DNA of 7,705 nt from Desulfosporosinus sp. UBA4726 (GTDB taxonomy: Bacteria > Bacillota > Desulfitobacteriia > Desulfitobacteriales > Desulfitobacteriaceae). Positions 1 through 5,916 of this stretch are shown piece by piece. The position numbers and the translations under genes were made by a program. The notes beneath the pieces are model-generated. The model was not told where the DNA came from, searched no databases, and saw only the letters and a program-made list of their open reading frames with translations. Within the stretch, counting starts at the first letter, position 1. Each line of letters opens with the position of its first letter. The stretch is from positions 5,615 through 13,319 of the forward strand of contig DHJG01000137.1 of NCBI GenBank assembly GCA_002404215.1, read 5' to 3'.

Positions 1-11
1 GTAGTTTGTAA

Positions 12-87
12 ATCGAATATTGAAGTGCACAGTGGTTCGAGATAAATATTCGACCACGAATATCGAACATCGAATATTGAACATCGA
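12..87. repeat. Degenerate short repeat cluster (CGAATATTGAA type) upstream of the ATPase gene
   Basis: Two 17-mers differing at one base (57-73 CGAATATCGAACATCGA and 71-87 CGAATATTGAACATCGA) overlap with a 14-bp period. A further partial copy, CGAATATTGAA, lies at 14-24, and an inverted copy, AATATTCG, at 45-52. An imperfect hairpin (GTGG at 32-35 and TCGA at 37-40 against TCGACCAC at 50-57) lies between them. Composition is unlike the coding DNA that follows. No reading frame is evident. It looks like an intergenic repeat element, and it ends directly at the ribosome binding site of the ATPase gene. Its function is unknown. Confidence 0.6.
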
Positions 88-104
88 GTAGGAGGAGGGG
101 TTTG

Positions 105-1004
105 ATGGCTAACCGGATGACGCTGGATCAGTTTGAAAACGCTTTAGAAGAAATTGGTTATATTACTGAACGTGATGATCGAATCGCGCTTACGGCTTTT
201 TTAGCGACTGAGTTAGGAAAGCCTCTTTTGGTCTCAGGACCAGCGGGGGTAGGCAAGACGGAGATCGCTAAAGTGTTAAGTAAGGTATTTGGAGCTCCTT
301 TGATCCGATTGCAGTGTTATGAAGGTCTTGATGAAACGAAAGCACTCTATGAATGGAACTATCAACGTCAACTCTTGAAGATTCAAATGGGTAGTGAACA
401 TCTGCAGGAAGCTGATCTTTTCTCTACGGAATATTTACTACCACGTCCTTTGTTGCAGGCACTTCTAAGTGAGGAACGAAGCGTGTTGTTGATCGATGAA
501 ATTGATAAGACTGATTCAGAATTCGAGGCGTTTCTTTTCGAACTTTTGGGTGAGTTTCAAGTTACAATTCCTGAGATGGGGACGGTTAAGGCCAAAGAAC
601 GCCCAATTGTTGTCTTAACCTCAAATGGCGAACGTGAGCTTTCGGATGGGTTAAAGAGGCGGTGCATTTTCCTCCATGTAGAACCACCGTCTGTCAACAA
701 AGAAGTCCGTATTCTGAGGGCCAAACTTCCAGATTTGCCGGAACGATTAGCTTTAGAGGTGGCCCGGGCAGTTAATGTACTTAGGGAACGCCTTGCCTTG
801 AATAAAATTCCCTCCGTTTCTGAAACAATGGACTGGGCCAAGGCCTTGCTCGTCATGGGCAAGACCGACCTCGATCCAGCCTGGGTGGATGCGACCTTGA
901 CTCTGCTACTTAAGAGTCAGGATGATGTGGAACTTTTCTATCGAGAGATGGGAGCAGAACGTCTCCTTTTTGAGTCTAGCAAGATGGAGCAGGGAGAAAG
1001 GTAG
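105..1004 (+). CDS. MoxR/CoxD-type AAA+ ATPase
   Basis: A 299-aa AAA+ ATPase of the MoxR branch. These are cytoplasmic chaperone-like ATPases that, with a VWA-domain partner, help mature or activate metal enzymes; CoxD does so for CO dehydrogenase. Visible motifs are Walker A GPAGVGKT (residues 45-52), Walker B LLIDEID (128-134), sensor 1 in LTSNGER (around N174), an arginine pair in GLKRRCIF (R185/R186), and ETMDWAKAL (240-248) in the C-terminal lid, typical of this subfamily. Length fits the family. The ATG at 105 is chosen because AGGAGG (90-95) sits 9 nt upstream; an in-frame TTG at 102 is possible but unlikely. The next gene starts 2 bp after the stop, so the two are almost certainly co-transcribed. 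The substrate enzyme cannot be deduced because no molybdenum hydroxylase or CO dehydrogenase gene lies in the window. Confidence 0.93.
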   Translation: MANRMTLDQFENALEEIGYITERDDRIALTAFLATELGKPLLVSGPAGVGKTEIAKVLSKVFGAPLIRLQCYEGLDETKALYEWNYQRQLLKIQMGSEHLQEADLFSTEYLLPRPLLQALLSEERSVLLIDEIDKTDSEFEAFLFELLGEFQVTIPEMGTVKAKERPIVVLTSNGERELSDGLKRRCIFLHVEPPSVNKEVRILRAKLPDLPERLALEVARAVNVLRERLALNKIPSVSETMDWAKALLVMGKTDLDPAWVDATLTLLLKSQDDVELFYREMGAERLLFESSKMEQGER

Positions 1005-1006
1005 CC

Positions 1007-2359
1007 ATGGACAAAAGCAACAGTAACAGAGTGAGTGAATTGGATCGGCATCTGGTGGAGTTTGCCCAATTGTTAAGGACTGTGGGCTTAAAAGTTAGTC
1101 CTTCGGAAATATCAGACGCGACAGAAGGGCTAACACTTATCGGAATGGTCGATAGAGATCAGGTTGAAGCTGTGTTGGAAGCGACACTCGTTAAGGATGT
1201 CAAACATATTTTTGCTTTTAAAGAAGCCTTTCGCGCCTACTTTGCATCTTTAGAACAAAAAGAGGCGTGGCAGAAGGCCGAAGCAAAAAAAACCACTCAA
1301 TGGAAAGAACAGATGGAGTGCACCCAACAGGACCTGTGTTTTCAAGGGAACGAATTGGATATTACCGAAGAACAACGGGCTGTTTATGCCAGTCTACCCG
1401 AGAAGGATAAGCAACGACTGCGCGATTTTTTGGAGAGATCATCGAATGGCAAGAAAAGCGGGGTTCCTGTTGATCATTCGTATCAGCCCATGGTTGAACG
1501 AATGATCCGTGGATCTTTAGAGTATTGGCGCAAGGAACTAAATGAAGATGATTCGCCGATTCTTGCTCCGGGGTCCACGGATGGTGTTCTTTCTGAAGTG
1601 GAACGCTCACTTCGTGAACGGGAGGTTGAGGTTCTAAGTCGCGATTTAAAGAAGATTTCCGCCGAAGAGTGGCCAGAAGTCATTCGCTTGATTCGCCGTC
1701 TTAGTCAACGCCTTGCAAGTCAGATGACTCGCCGTTACCGCGCTGCCCGAAGTCGAGGCGGTTTAGATATGCGCACGACGCTGCGGAAAAATTTGCGTTA
1801 TGGTGGGGTCCTTGTAGAACGAAGCTATCGCAGCCGCCGCAAGGGACGACCAAGGATTGTTTTACTTTGTGATATTTCAGGGTCCATGCTCAAGTACACT
1901 GAGTTTATTTTGCAATTTATATACGGACTCTCCTCTGTTGTTGGGGGAATTAAGACGTTCGCCTTTGGGGAAACGTTGATCCCCTTGACAGGGAAACTTC
2001 GGAAAGAGCAAACTCTGGAAGAACTGGTCAGAGAAGCCCTTTCTGCTACGGGTAAAGAATGGGGAGGAGGGACTAACTTGGCTAAGGCACTGGAAACGCT
2101 GAAGAGAACCTTTCCAGATGTTATAAACAAGCAAACACTTTTACTCATTGTCAGTGATGCTCAAACTCTTGAAGGAGAAAAGGCAGCGGCCTTGCTTCAA
2201 GGAATAAGTCGTCAGGTCCGCCAGGTGCTTTGGTTGAATACGCTCCCAGAGCGTCGCTGGTCGGAGACTCCCTATGTCAAATTGTTTCTCCCATCTTGCC
2301 TAATGTATGAATGTTACACGCTTGCTCATTTAACTCAGATCTTAAGCAAGCAATTCTAG
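1007..2359 (+). CDS. CoxE-like VWA domain protein, partner of the MoxR-type ATPase
   Basis: A 450-aa protein of the CoxE-like VWA family. The N-terminal half (1-270) is charged, helical and low in hydrophobicity. The segment LDMRTTLRKNLRYGG (253-267) is typical of CoxE proteins just before the VWA domain. The VWA domain (about 283-450) carries a complete-looking MIDAS: DISGS (289-293), the threonine of GGGTNLAKAL (T356), and the aspartate of IVSDAQT (D384). WLNTLP (409-414) is a near-terminal family motif. No signal peptide or membrane segment is seen, so it should be cytoplasmic. The start codon lies 2 bp after the ATPase stop, and the purine-rich SD (AGGGAGAAAGG, 991-1001) is inside the upstream gene, indicating translational coupling. 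By family analogy it binds a metal-dependent client and directs the ATPase to it. The client enzyme is unknown. Confidence 0.92.
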   Translation: MDKSNSNRVSELDRHLVEFAQLLRTVGLKVSPSEISDATEGLTLIGMVDRDQVEAVLEATLVKDVKHIFAFKEAFRAYFASLEQKEAWQKAEAKKTTQWKEQMECTQQDLCFQGNELDITEEQRAVYASLPEKDKQRLRDFLERSSNGKKSGVPVDHSYQPMVERMIRGSLEYWRKELNEDDSPILAPGSTDGVLSEVERSLREREVEVLSRDLKKISAEEWPEVIRLIRRLSQRLASQMTRRYRAARSRGGLDMRTTLRKNLRYGGVLVERSYRSRRKGRPRIVLLCDISGSMLKYTEFILQFIYGLSSVVGGIKTFAFGETLIPLTGKLRKEQTLEELVREALSATGKEWGGGTNLAKALETLKRTFPDVINKQTLLLIVSDAQTLEGEKAAALLQGISRQVRQVLWLNTLPERRWSETPYVKLFLPSCLMYECYTLAHLTQILSKQF

Positions 2360-2396
2360 TTGTGTTTAATTTCTAAACTAAGGGAGCATACTACTA

Positions 2397-2423
2397 GTGT
2401 GAATTATTTGTACTGAATCACAC
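2397..2423 (+). promoter_or_regulatory. Stem-loop in the leader of the zinc-ribbon gene
   Basis: GTGTGA-a-TT (2397-2405) can pair with AATCACAC (2416-2423), giving an 8-bp stem with one bulged A and a 10-nt loop. It ends 7 nt before the AGGAGGGG ribosome binding site of the next gene. There is no U-tract, so it is not an intrinsic terminator. It could be a protein binding site, an mRNA-stabilising hairpin, or chance. The same 84-bp gap also holds GTTTA-N5-TAAAC (2364-2378). I found no convincing -35/-10 pair here. Confidence 0.35.
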
Positions 2424-2443
2424 AAAGTAGGAGGGGATAATCA

Positions 2444-2599
2444 GTGATTGAAAAATGTCGTTCCTGTGGTTTTGAACATGGGGATTTGGAGCACATTCTT
2501 TTTCGAAGGAATCATGTGAGTAATCGTGTCTTGCCTTATTGCTCACATTGTATGCGTCGGCTTTATCAAGTTCCGTATCGACCAGAACGAGATCTCTAA
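2444..2599 (+). CDS. Small zinc-ribbon-like protein with two CxxC motifs (51 aa)
   Basis: A 51-aa frame opens with GTG at 2444 and ends with TAA at 2597-2599. The excellent SD AGGAGGGG (2429-2436) lies 7 nt upstream of the GTG. The protein has CRSC (residues 5-8) near the N-terminus and CSHC (33-36), separated by a charged, His-containing middle (GFEHGDLEHILFRRNH). The tail is basic and Arg/Tyr rich (MRRLYQVPYRPERDL). Two CxxC knuckles about 25 residues apart suggest a single structural zinc site, as in small rubredoxin-like or zinc-ribbon proteins. I do not recognise a named family. It lies 84 bp after the CoxE-like gene and 95 bp before the ferredoxin start, which has its own promoter. It could act as a nucleic-acid or protein adaptor, but nothing in the sequence decides that. 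Confidence 0.7.
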   Translation: MIEKCRSCGFEHGDLEHILFRRNHVSNRVLPYCSHCMRRLYQVPYRPERDL

Positions 2600-2630
2600 T
2601 TATGTTCCTGCAGATTGTACAAAGTTTCTC

Positions 2631-2659
2631 TTGCCTTTTTTCCAAAGCTTTGGTATATT
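2631..2659 (+). promoter_or_regulatory. Sigma-A-type promoter of the ferredoxin gene
   Basis: TTGCCT (2631-2636) and TATATT (2654-2659) are separated by exactly 17 bp and point to the ferredoxin start at 2695. A start around 2666 would leave a leader of about 30 nt. The last 12 bases of the spacer are a perfect palindrome (listed separately). Prediction from sequence only. Confidence 0.65.
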
Positions 2660-2675
2660 GACTTTGAAGTCAAAG
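2642..2675. promoter_or_regulatory. Candidate operator: palindromes overlapping the ferredoxin promoter
   Basis: CCAAAGCTTTGG (2642-2653) is a perfect 12-bp palindrome filling the spacer up to the -10 box. A second inverted repeat, CTTTGA-AG-TCAAAG (2662-2675), covers the expected transcription start. Both use CAAAG/CTTTG half-sites, and their centres are about 21 bp apart, i.e. two helical turns. This placement is where a repressor would block RNA polymerase. No regulator is identified. Confidence 0.4.
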
Positions 2676-2694
2676 AAAAAAGGGGATGTTGTAC

Positions 2695-2868
2695 ATGGCA
2701 TACGTTATTAACTCGGAATGCATTAGTTGTGGTGCTTGCGAAGGTGAATGTCCAGTTTCGGCAATTAGCGAAGGTGACGATCTTTTCGTCATTGATGCGG
2801 CACTTTGTACCGATTGTGGCGCTTGCGCCGGGGTTTGTCCAGTTGAAGCACCTAATCCAGCCGAATAA
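2695..2868 (+). CDS. 2[4Fe-4S] clostridial-type ferredoxin
   Basis: A 57-aa low-potential electron carrier of the cytoplasm, the standard partner of oxidoreductases in anaerobes. Both cluster motifs are intact: C9-C12-C15 with C19-Pro (CISCGACEGECP) and C38-C41-C44 with C48-Pro (CTDCGACAGVCP). In the usual cross-wired arrangement, each cluster takes three cysteines from one motif and one from the other. The N-terminus MAYVIN and the acidic tail are typical of this family. The ATG at 2695 is preferred over the in-frame ATG at 2686 because the SD AGGGGA (2681-2686) overlaps the latter and lies 8 nt before 2695, and family members start MAY. It is a single-gene unit with its own promoter upstream and a strong terminator downstream. 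Which enzyme it serves is not shown here. Confidence 0.96.
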   Translation: MAYVINSECISCGACEGECPVSAISEGDDLFVIDAALCTDCGACAGVCPVEAPNPAE

Positions 2869-2894
2869 TCGATAAGGCTTAAACTTAGGGGCTT

Positions 2895-2925
2895 AAAAAA
2901 AGAGAGTATTAACTCTCTTTTTTTA
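2895..2925 (+). terminator. Intrinsic terminator after ferredoxin
   Basis: AGAGAGT (2901-2907) pairs with ACTCTCT (2912-2918) around an ATTA loop, with T7 at 2918-2924. The preceding A-run (2895-2900) pairs with the T-run, so the element could also stop transcription from the opposite strand. Confidence 0.9.
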
Positions 2926-2936
2926 TTTGAGATAGT

Positions 2937-2987
2937 TTATATTAATAATATAATGGTAATTTATTAGGTTTAATTTTATAAAATTAA
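2937..2987. promoter_or_regulatory. Two perfect AT-rich palindromes upstream of perR
   Basis: TTATATTAATAATATAA (2937-2953) is a perfect 8-1-8 inverted repeat, similar in size and A/T character to the Per/Fur box format (7-1-7, consensus TTATAATNATTATAA) but not a consensus match. TTAATTTTATAAAATTAA (2970-2987) is a perfect 18-bp palindrome. Both lie 30-80 bp upstream of the predicted perR -35 box. In such AT-rich DNA some palindromes arise by chance, but two perfect ones next to a PerR gene make autoregulatory operators plausible. Confidence 0.4.
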
Positions 2988-2995
2988 CAAATTTT

Positions 2996-3046
2996 TTATA
3001 TTGTCAGATTTATCATATTGACAAACTTATTATATTGATTTAAAAT
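2996..3046. repeat. Three tandem 17-bp imperfect repeats spanning the perR promoter
   Basis: Units 2996-3012, 3013-3029 and 3030-3046 align as TTATATTG..., TCATATTG..., TTATATTG..., sharing a (T/C)ATATTG(A/T) core and A/T-rich tails (first two end TTA). The core of unit two supplies the -35 hexamer, and unit three ends at the -10 hexamer. Confidence 0.5.
3018..3046 (+). promoter_or_regulatory. Strong sigma-A-type promoter of perR
   Basis: A consensus TTGACA (3018-3023) is followed after 17 bp by TAAAAT (3041-3046). A start near 3053 would give a leader of about 40 nt to the chosen ATG at 3092. The promoter lies inside the 17-bp repeat array, so a regulator bound to those repeats would compete with polymerase. 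Confidence 0.7.
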
Positions 3047-3091
3047 CTAATTAAAAGTAAGTCTAATTAGGGAATGAAAGGAAATGCAGAC

Positions 3092-3520
3092 ATGGATGCA
3101 ATTGAGATTCTCAGACAGTTAAAGGATAAAGGTGTCCGTTTCACACCCCAGAGACAGGCTATTTTAGAGTTTCTGCTAGAAACAGCATCCCATCCCACTG
3201 CAGATGAAATATACCATCACGTAAAGGCAAAATTTCCAGGGGTAAGTCTTGGGACGATCTATAATACGCTTAACATGCTTAAAGAGCATGGGCATCTTCT
3301 TGAATTGTCTTATGGTGATATGTCCAGTCGTTTCGATGGAAATCCAGAAAACCACTATCATATTGTGTGTTCAAAGTGTGGTCGGGTGTCCGATTATCAT
3401 CGTACCCTTATTGATTTAGATCAAGAGGTGATGGAACAATCTGGTTTTCTAATTATGGGTCATCGTATGGAGTTTTATGGTATTTGCCCAAAGTGCAGAG
3501 AAGATGAGCAATTGAATTGA
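3092..3520 (+). CDS. perR: PerR-type peroxide-sensing Fur-family repressor
   Basis: A 142-aa Fur-family metalloregulator. An N-terminal winged helix (about 1-80; FTPQRQAILEFL, SLGTIYNTL) is followed by a dimerisation and metal domain. All five regulatory-site ligands of Bacillus subtilis PerR can be matched with a constant offset: H34 (SHPTADEIY), D82 (SRFDG), H88 and H90 (NHYH), and D101 (SDYH). Asp rather than Glu at D101 separates PerR from Fur and Zur. The structural zinc site is complete: C93-x2-C96 (CSKC) and C132-x2-C135 (CPKC). In the family, Fe(II)-loaded protein represses peroxide and oxidative-stress genes, and H2O2 oxidises the metal-binding histidines and releases it from DNA. 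The ATG at 3092 is chosen over the one at 3074 because GAAAGGA (3076-3082) sits 9 nt before it, while 3074 has only GGGA directly adjacent. It is monocistronic, with its own promoter and terminator, and palindromes upstream suggest autoregulation. Confidence 0.92.
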   Translation: MDAIEILRQLKDKGVRFTPQRQAILEFLLETASHPTADEIYHHVKAKFPGVSLGTIYNTLNMLKEHGHLLELSYGDMSSRFDGNPENHYHIVCSKCGRVSDYHRTLIDLDQEVMEQSGFLIMGHRMEFYGICPKCREDEQLN

Positions 3521-3541
3521 GTTGGAGAGTAAATTCTGAAT

Positions 3542-3592
3542 AACCCATTGGGTAAACATGGTTCTATGAGCCTGTTCCTAATGGGTTTTTTC
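3542..3592 (+). terminator. Intrinsic terminator after perR
   Basis: AACCCATT (3542-3549) pairs with AATGGGTT (3580-3587), followed by a run of six T (3586-3591). The 30-nt loop is long for a terminator and may fold further. The element begins 22 nt after the perR stop. Confidence 0.75.
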
Positions 3593-3667
3593 TTTATAAC
3601 AGCAAGGATTTTCGAAACCTTTCACGAATATGTCTATAAGTGTCTAAAAATTAAAAGGGGCTATTTG

Positions 3668-5797
3668 ATGTTTAATCGTCGGTTAATGATCTTTATTGCT
3701 TTATTTTCATCAATAATAGGAGCACTTTGGTGGTACTGGCAAAGTCCTACCGGACTGTCCCTTCAAACAGGACAAGGCGTGATAAGCACGACAAGGTTGA
3801 CGCAGAATTTGAATGGAAGTTGGGATCGGTTCTCGTCATTGCGTCAGGCTTGGACGACAGAATCTGAACGTGCCGTTGGGAAAAACAATCAGACCTTTTT
3901 GACAGGTGGACGACCCTTGACGTTACCTTCAAGTGAGAGATTTACTGTCGTTGCTAAACGGTTTCGAATTCCTGGAGAATGGAGTTCTCGGACCATGCTA
4001 CTCACATTTAATGGAGTACAAGGGCATGCGAACGTTTACCTTAACGGGATTGAGCAAACTCAGAAGGTTGGGGAATTTGAAGGAAGCGGTGGAGCGGACG
4101 TGCTGGAGATACCGGCGCATGTATTTCGCTATGGAGAAGATAATATTCTGGTGGTGGAACTTGCCGCAAGCTCAGGACAACGTGCGATGTTTTTGGGTTC
4201 CGCTTGGCCAAAATCGGGGAACATTACGGGTAACATTCTAATCGAAGCGGTGGTAGAAACGACTTTCACCCCACCACTGATGAGTGTTGAATGGAAGGAT
4301 AATACCGCTCAGGTGACGGTAAAGACAGACATACAACATCGTGGCTTTTCACAAGAGGGGCCTTGGACGATATACGGAGTGATCTCGGATGGTTCAGCAG
4401 GTGTAGCGGAGCAGACCTTGACATTACAGCCTCAAGCAGATACATCTCATCAACTGGTGACGTTGACCTTTACGATACCGGATGCCCGACGTTGGGATGT
4501 GAAAACTCCTTTTCTCTATCAGCTTCATCTAACTGTCACGAACAGTAAAGGGGACCGAGATGATTTGGCGTTACCCTTAGGTCTTCGTGCGCTGGCTCTC
4601 TCCTCCGGAAAATGGGTATTAAATGATCAAGTGATCCCAATCAAGGGAATTGCCTTAACGCCACAGGCGGAATATCAACTGCGGCATGTTGGTCAGGTGG
4701 AGGCTTGGTTAAAATCCGAACAGCAAAAGGGGATAAACCTTATCTACTTTATCGGTCAACCTCCAGATGAACTCTGGCTTCAAACGGCAGATCGATTGGG
4801 TATGGGGTTATGGGCCGAATTGCCTGTTGAGTTGATCCCAACACGTAGACTGCCACACACAGAGATTTTCCAACAAATGGAAGCAGAAAAAATGCTACAT
4901 CCGTCCCTATGGGCCTGGACGGTGGGTAAAGGGTTAGCTGGGGACACCTTGACTCAAACGTATTTTCAGCAGGCTGCAAAGTCAGTCCAACCGGATTTGG
5001 CTTTTGCTCTTAAGACATTTCCTGGGCTTTCCACGGGACTGTCGGAGGAGCAGTCGCTTTATGTTCAGGGAAACCGGATTCAGGGAGCATGGGGGCAAGT
5101 GGCGGTCGAAAATCCTTCAACATCTATTGTGAGCTGGGTTAAGGAACCTGTACTAGCAGGAAGTTGGGCGCTGCTAATGATTGTTGTGGCTTGGATGAAC
5201 ATTTGTTCGTTAACCTGGCGTTATAAAGATATCGGCGAGAAAAAACCAAAACGCCGTTTGCGCAGCGCTTGGTTTTGGGGTGGATTATTCGTGATTGTCC
5301 GTGAAGGGACGCTGGCTGGAATGGTCACTTCCGGAATATTTCGTATTCCGGTCCATCTTAGCCCTTGGTTCTCGCATTTATGGCCTGGCATTGAATTGCT
5401 GCAGGCACAGTCCCCTTGGTTGATTTGGGCAATGTTGGGCGTGCTTTTTATGCTAATTCGGCTAATTCAGGTTGGCGTGGCTGCTCCACATTTGCCGGAT
5501 GACCCACATCCAATTGGGCTTCTTTACTGGCTGGAACGACGCTATCGCTTTGCCGTGCTTAGCGCAATAGGATGGGCAATGTTACCTTGGGGGGTTCCGT
5601 TGTATGTTCCCATTCTCGGTTATGTCATCTTGGTACTCCTGTTTTTTCCGATTCGAGTCCGTGATATCCGCCGCATTGGAGGAAAATATAGGTCCTTCTT
5701 ATGGGTGCCCGGAATTATAGCCGGTATTGTAGTAGTTTGGGGCTTGTTCCACTTTTTAGATTGGATATATCTTTGGCAGATGCTGAAGGAAGTGTAG
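3668..5797 (+). CDS. Membrane-anchored GH2-like protein, probably catalytically inactive
   Basis: A 709-aa protein. An N-terminal hydrophobic segment (about 5-23) should be a signal anchor. A GH2 sugar-binding jelly-roll follows (about 47-195: LNGSWD; LLTFNGVQGHANVYLNG at 111-127; GEDNILVVELA at 156-166), then an Ig-like domain (about 200-310). A barrel-like part starts at GLRALALSSGKWVLNDQVIPIKG (305-327) and runs to about 480. The signature HPS-x3-W-x2-GNE reads HPSLWAWTVGKG (411-422) here, so the catalytic acid/base Glu appears to be replaced. Five or so hydrophobic segments follow (about 495-515, 535-556, 583-603, 627-660, 677-700). The extracellular part may therefore bind glycans or cell-envelope polymers instead of cleaving them. 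The ATG at 3668 follows AAAAGGGG (3653-3660) by 7 nt; an in-frame TTG at 3548 lies inside the upstream terminator and is rejected. No partner gene is adjacent in an obvious operon. Confidence 0.85.
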   Translation: MFNRRLMIFIALFSSIIGALWWYWQSPTGLSLQTGQGVISTTRLTQNLNGSWDRFSSLRQAWTTESERAVGKNNQTFLTGGRPLTLPSSERFTVVAKRFRIPGEWSSRTMLLTFNGVQGHANVYLNGIEQTQKVGEFEGSGGADVLEIPAHVFRYGEDNILVVELAASSGQRAMFLGSAWPKSGNITGNILIEAVVETTFTPPLMSVEWKDNTAQVTVKTDIQHRGFSQEGPWTIYGVISDGSAGVAEQTLTLQPQADTSHQLVTLTFTIPDARRWDVKTPFLYQLHLTVTNSKGDRDDLALPLGLRALALSSGKWVLNDQVIPIKGIALTPQAEYQLRHVGQVEAWLKSEQQKGINLIYFIGQPPDELWLQTADRLGMGLWAELPVELIPTRRLPHTEIFQQMEAEKMLHPSLWAWTVGKGLAGDTLTQTYFQQAAKSVQPDLAFALKTFPGLSTGLSEEQSLYVQGNRIQGAWGQVAVENPSTSIVSWVKEPVLAGSWALLMIVVAWMNICSLTWRYKDIGEKKPKRRLRSAWFWGGLFVIVREGTLAGMVTSGIFRIPVHLSPWFSHLWPGIELLQAQSPWLIWAMLGVLFMLIRLIQVGVAAPHLPDDPHPIGLLYWLERRYRFAVLSAIGWAMLPWGVPLYVPILGYVILVLLFFPIRVRDIRRIGGKYRSFLWVPGIIAGIVVVWGLFHFLDWIYLWQMLKEV

Positions 5798-5867
5798 CTA
5801 AGAAACTTCCTATAGATTGGGTCGCTGGAGAGAAGAGTACAGGGTATGCAAGTTATAAGCTTTGAAT

Positions 5868-5873
5868 TATAAT
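5868..5873 (+). promoter_or_regulatory. Possible -10 box upstream of the MetE-like gene
   Basis: A consensus TATAAT lies 43 bp before the start codon at 5917. The -35 position at 17-bp spacing reads TATGCA (5845-5850), which matches the consensus poorly. The 119-bp gap (5798-5916) also has a 7-bp inverted repeat, AGGAAGT/ACTTCCT (5787-5793 and 5805-5811), overlapping the end of the preceding gene. It has no U-tract, so I see no clear terminator here and read-through is possible. Confidence 0.35.
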
Positions 5874-5916
5874 AGAGTTTAATACGATAATATATTGGAT
5901 GGGAAGTGGATAAGGT

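Noticed and set aside
57..87. CRISPR-like direct repeats.
   Set aside because: The repeats are 17 bp and overlap with a 14-bp period, leaving no spacers; no cas genes are present.
102..104. TTG start one codon before the ATPase ATG.
   Set aside because: The ATG at 105 has standard spacing from AGGAGG and is a stronger start codon.
2418..2645. 75-codon minus-strand open frame opposite the zinc-ribbon gene.
   Set aside because: No SD or motif, and the + strand frame with CxxC pairs and strong SD explains the region better.
2970..2987. CprK-type dehalobox, from the TTAAT...ATTAA half-sites.
   Set aside because: The half-sites are separated by 8 bp instead of 4, and no reductive dehalogenase gene is present.
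3548..3667. In-frame N-terminal extension of the GH2-like protein from a TTG at 3548.
   Set aside because: The TTG lies in the left arm of the perR terminator and has no SD; the ATG at 3668 has a good SD and gives a proper signal-anchor N-terminus.
5787..5811. Terminator after the GH2-like gene (AGGAAGT/ACTTCCT).
   Set aside because: The 7-bp stem overlaps the stop codon region and is not followed by a T-run.
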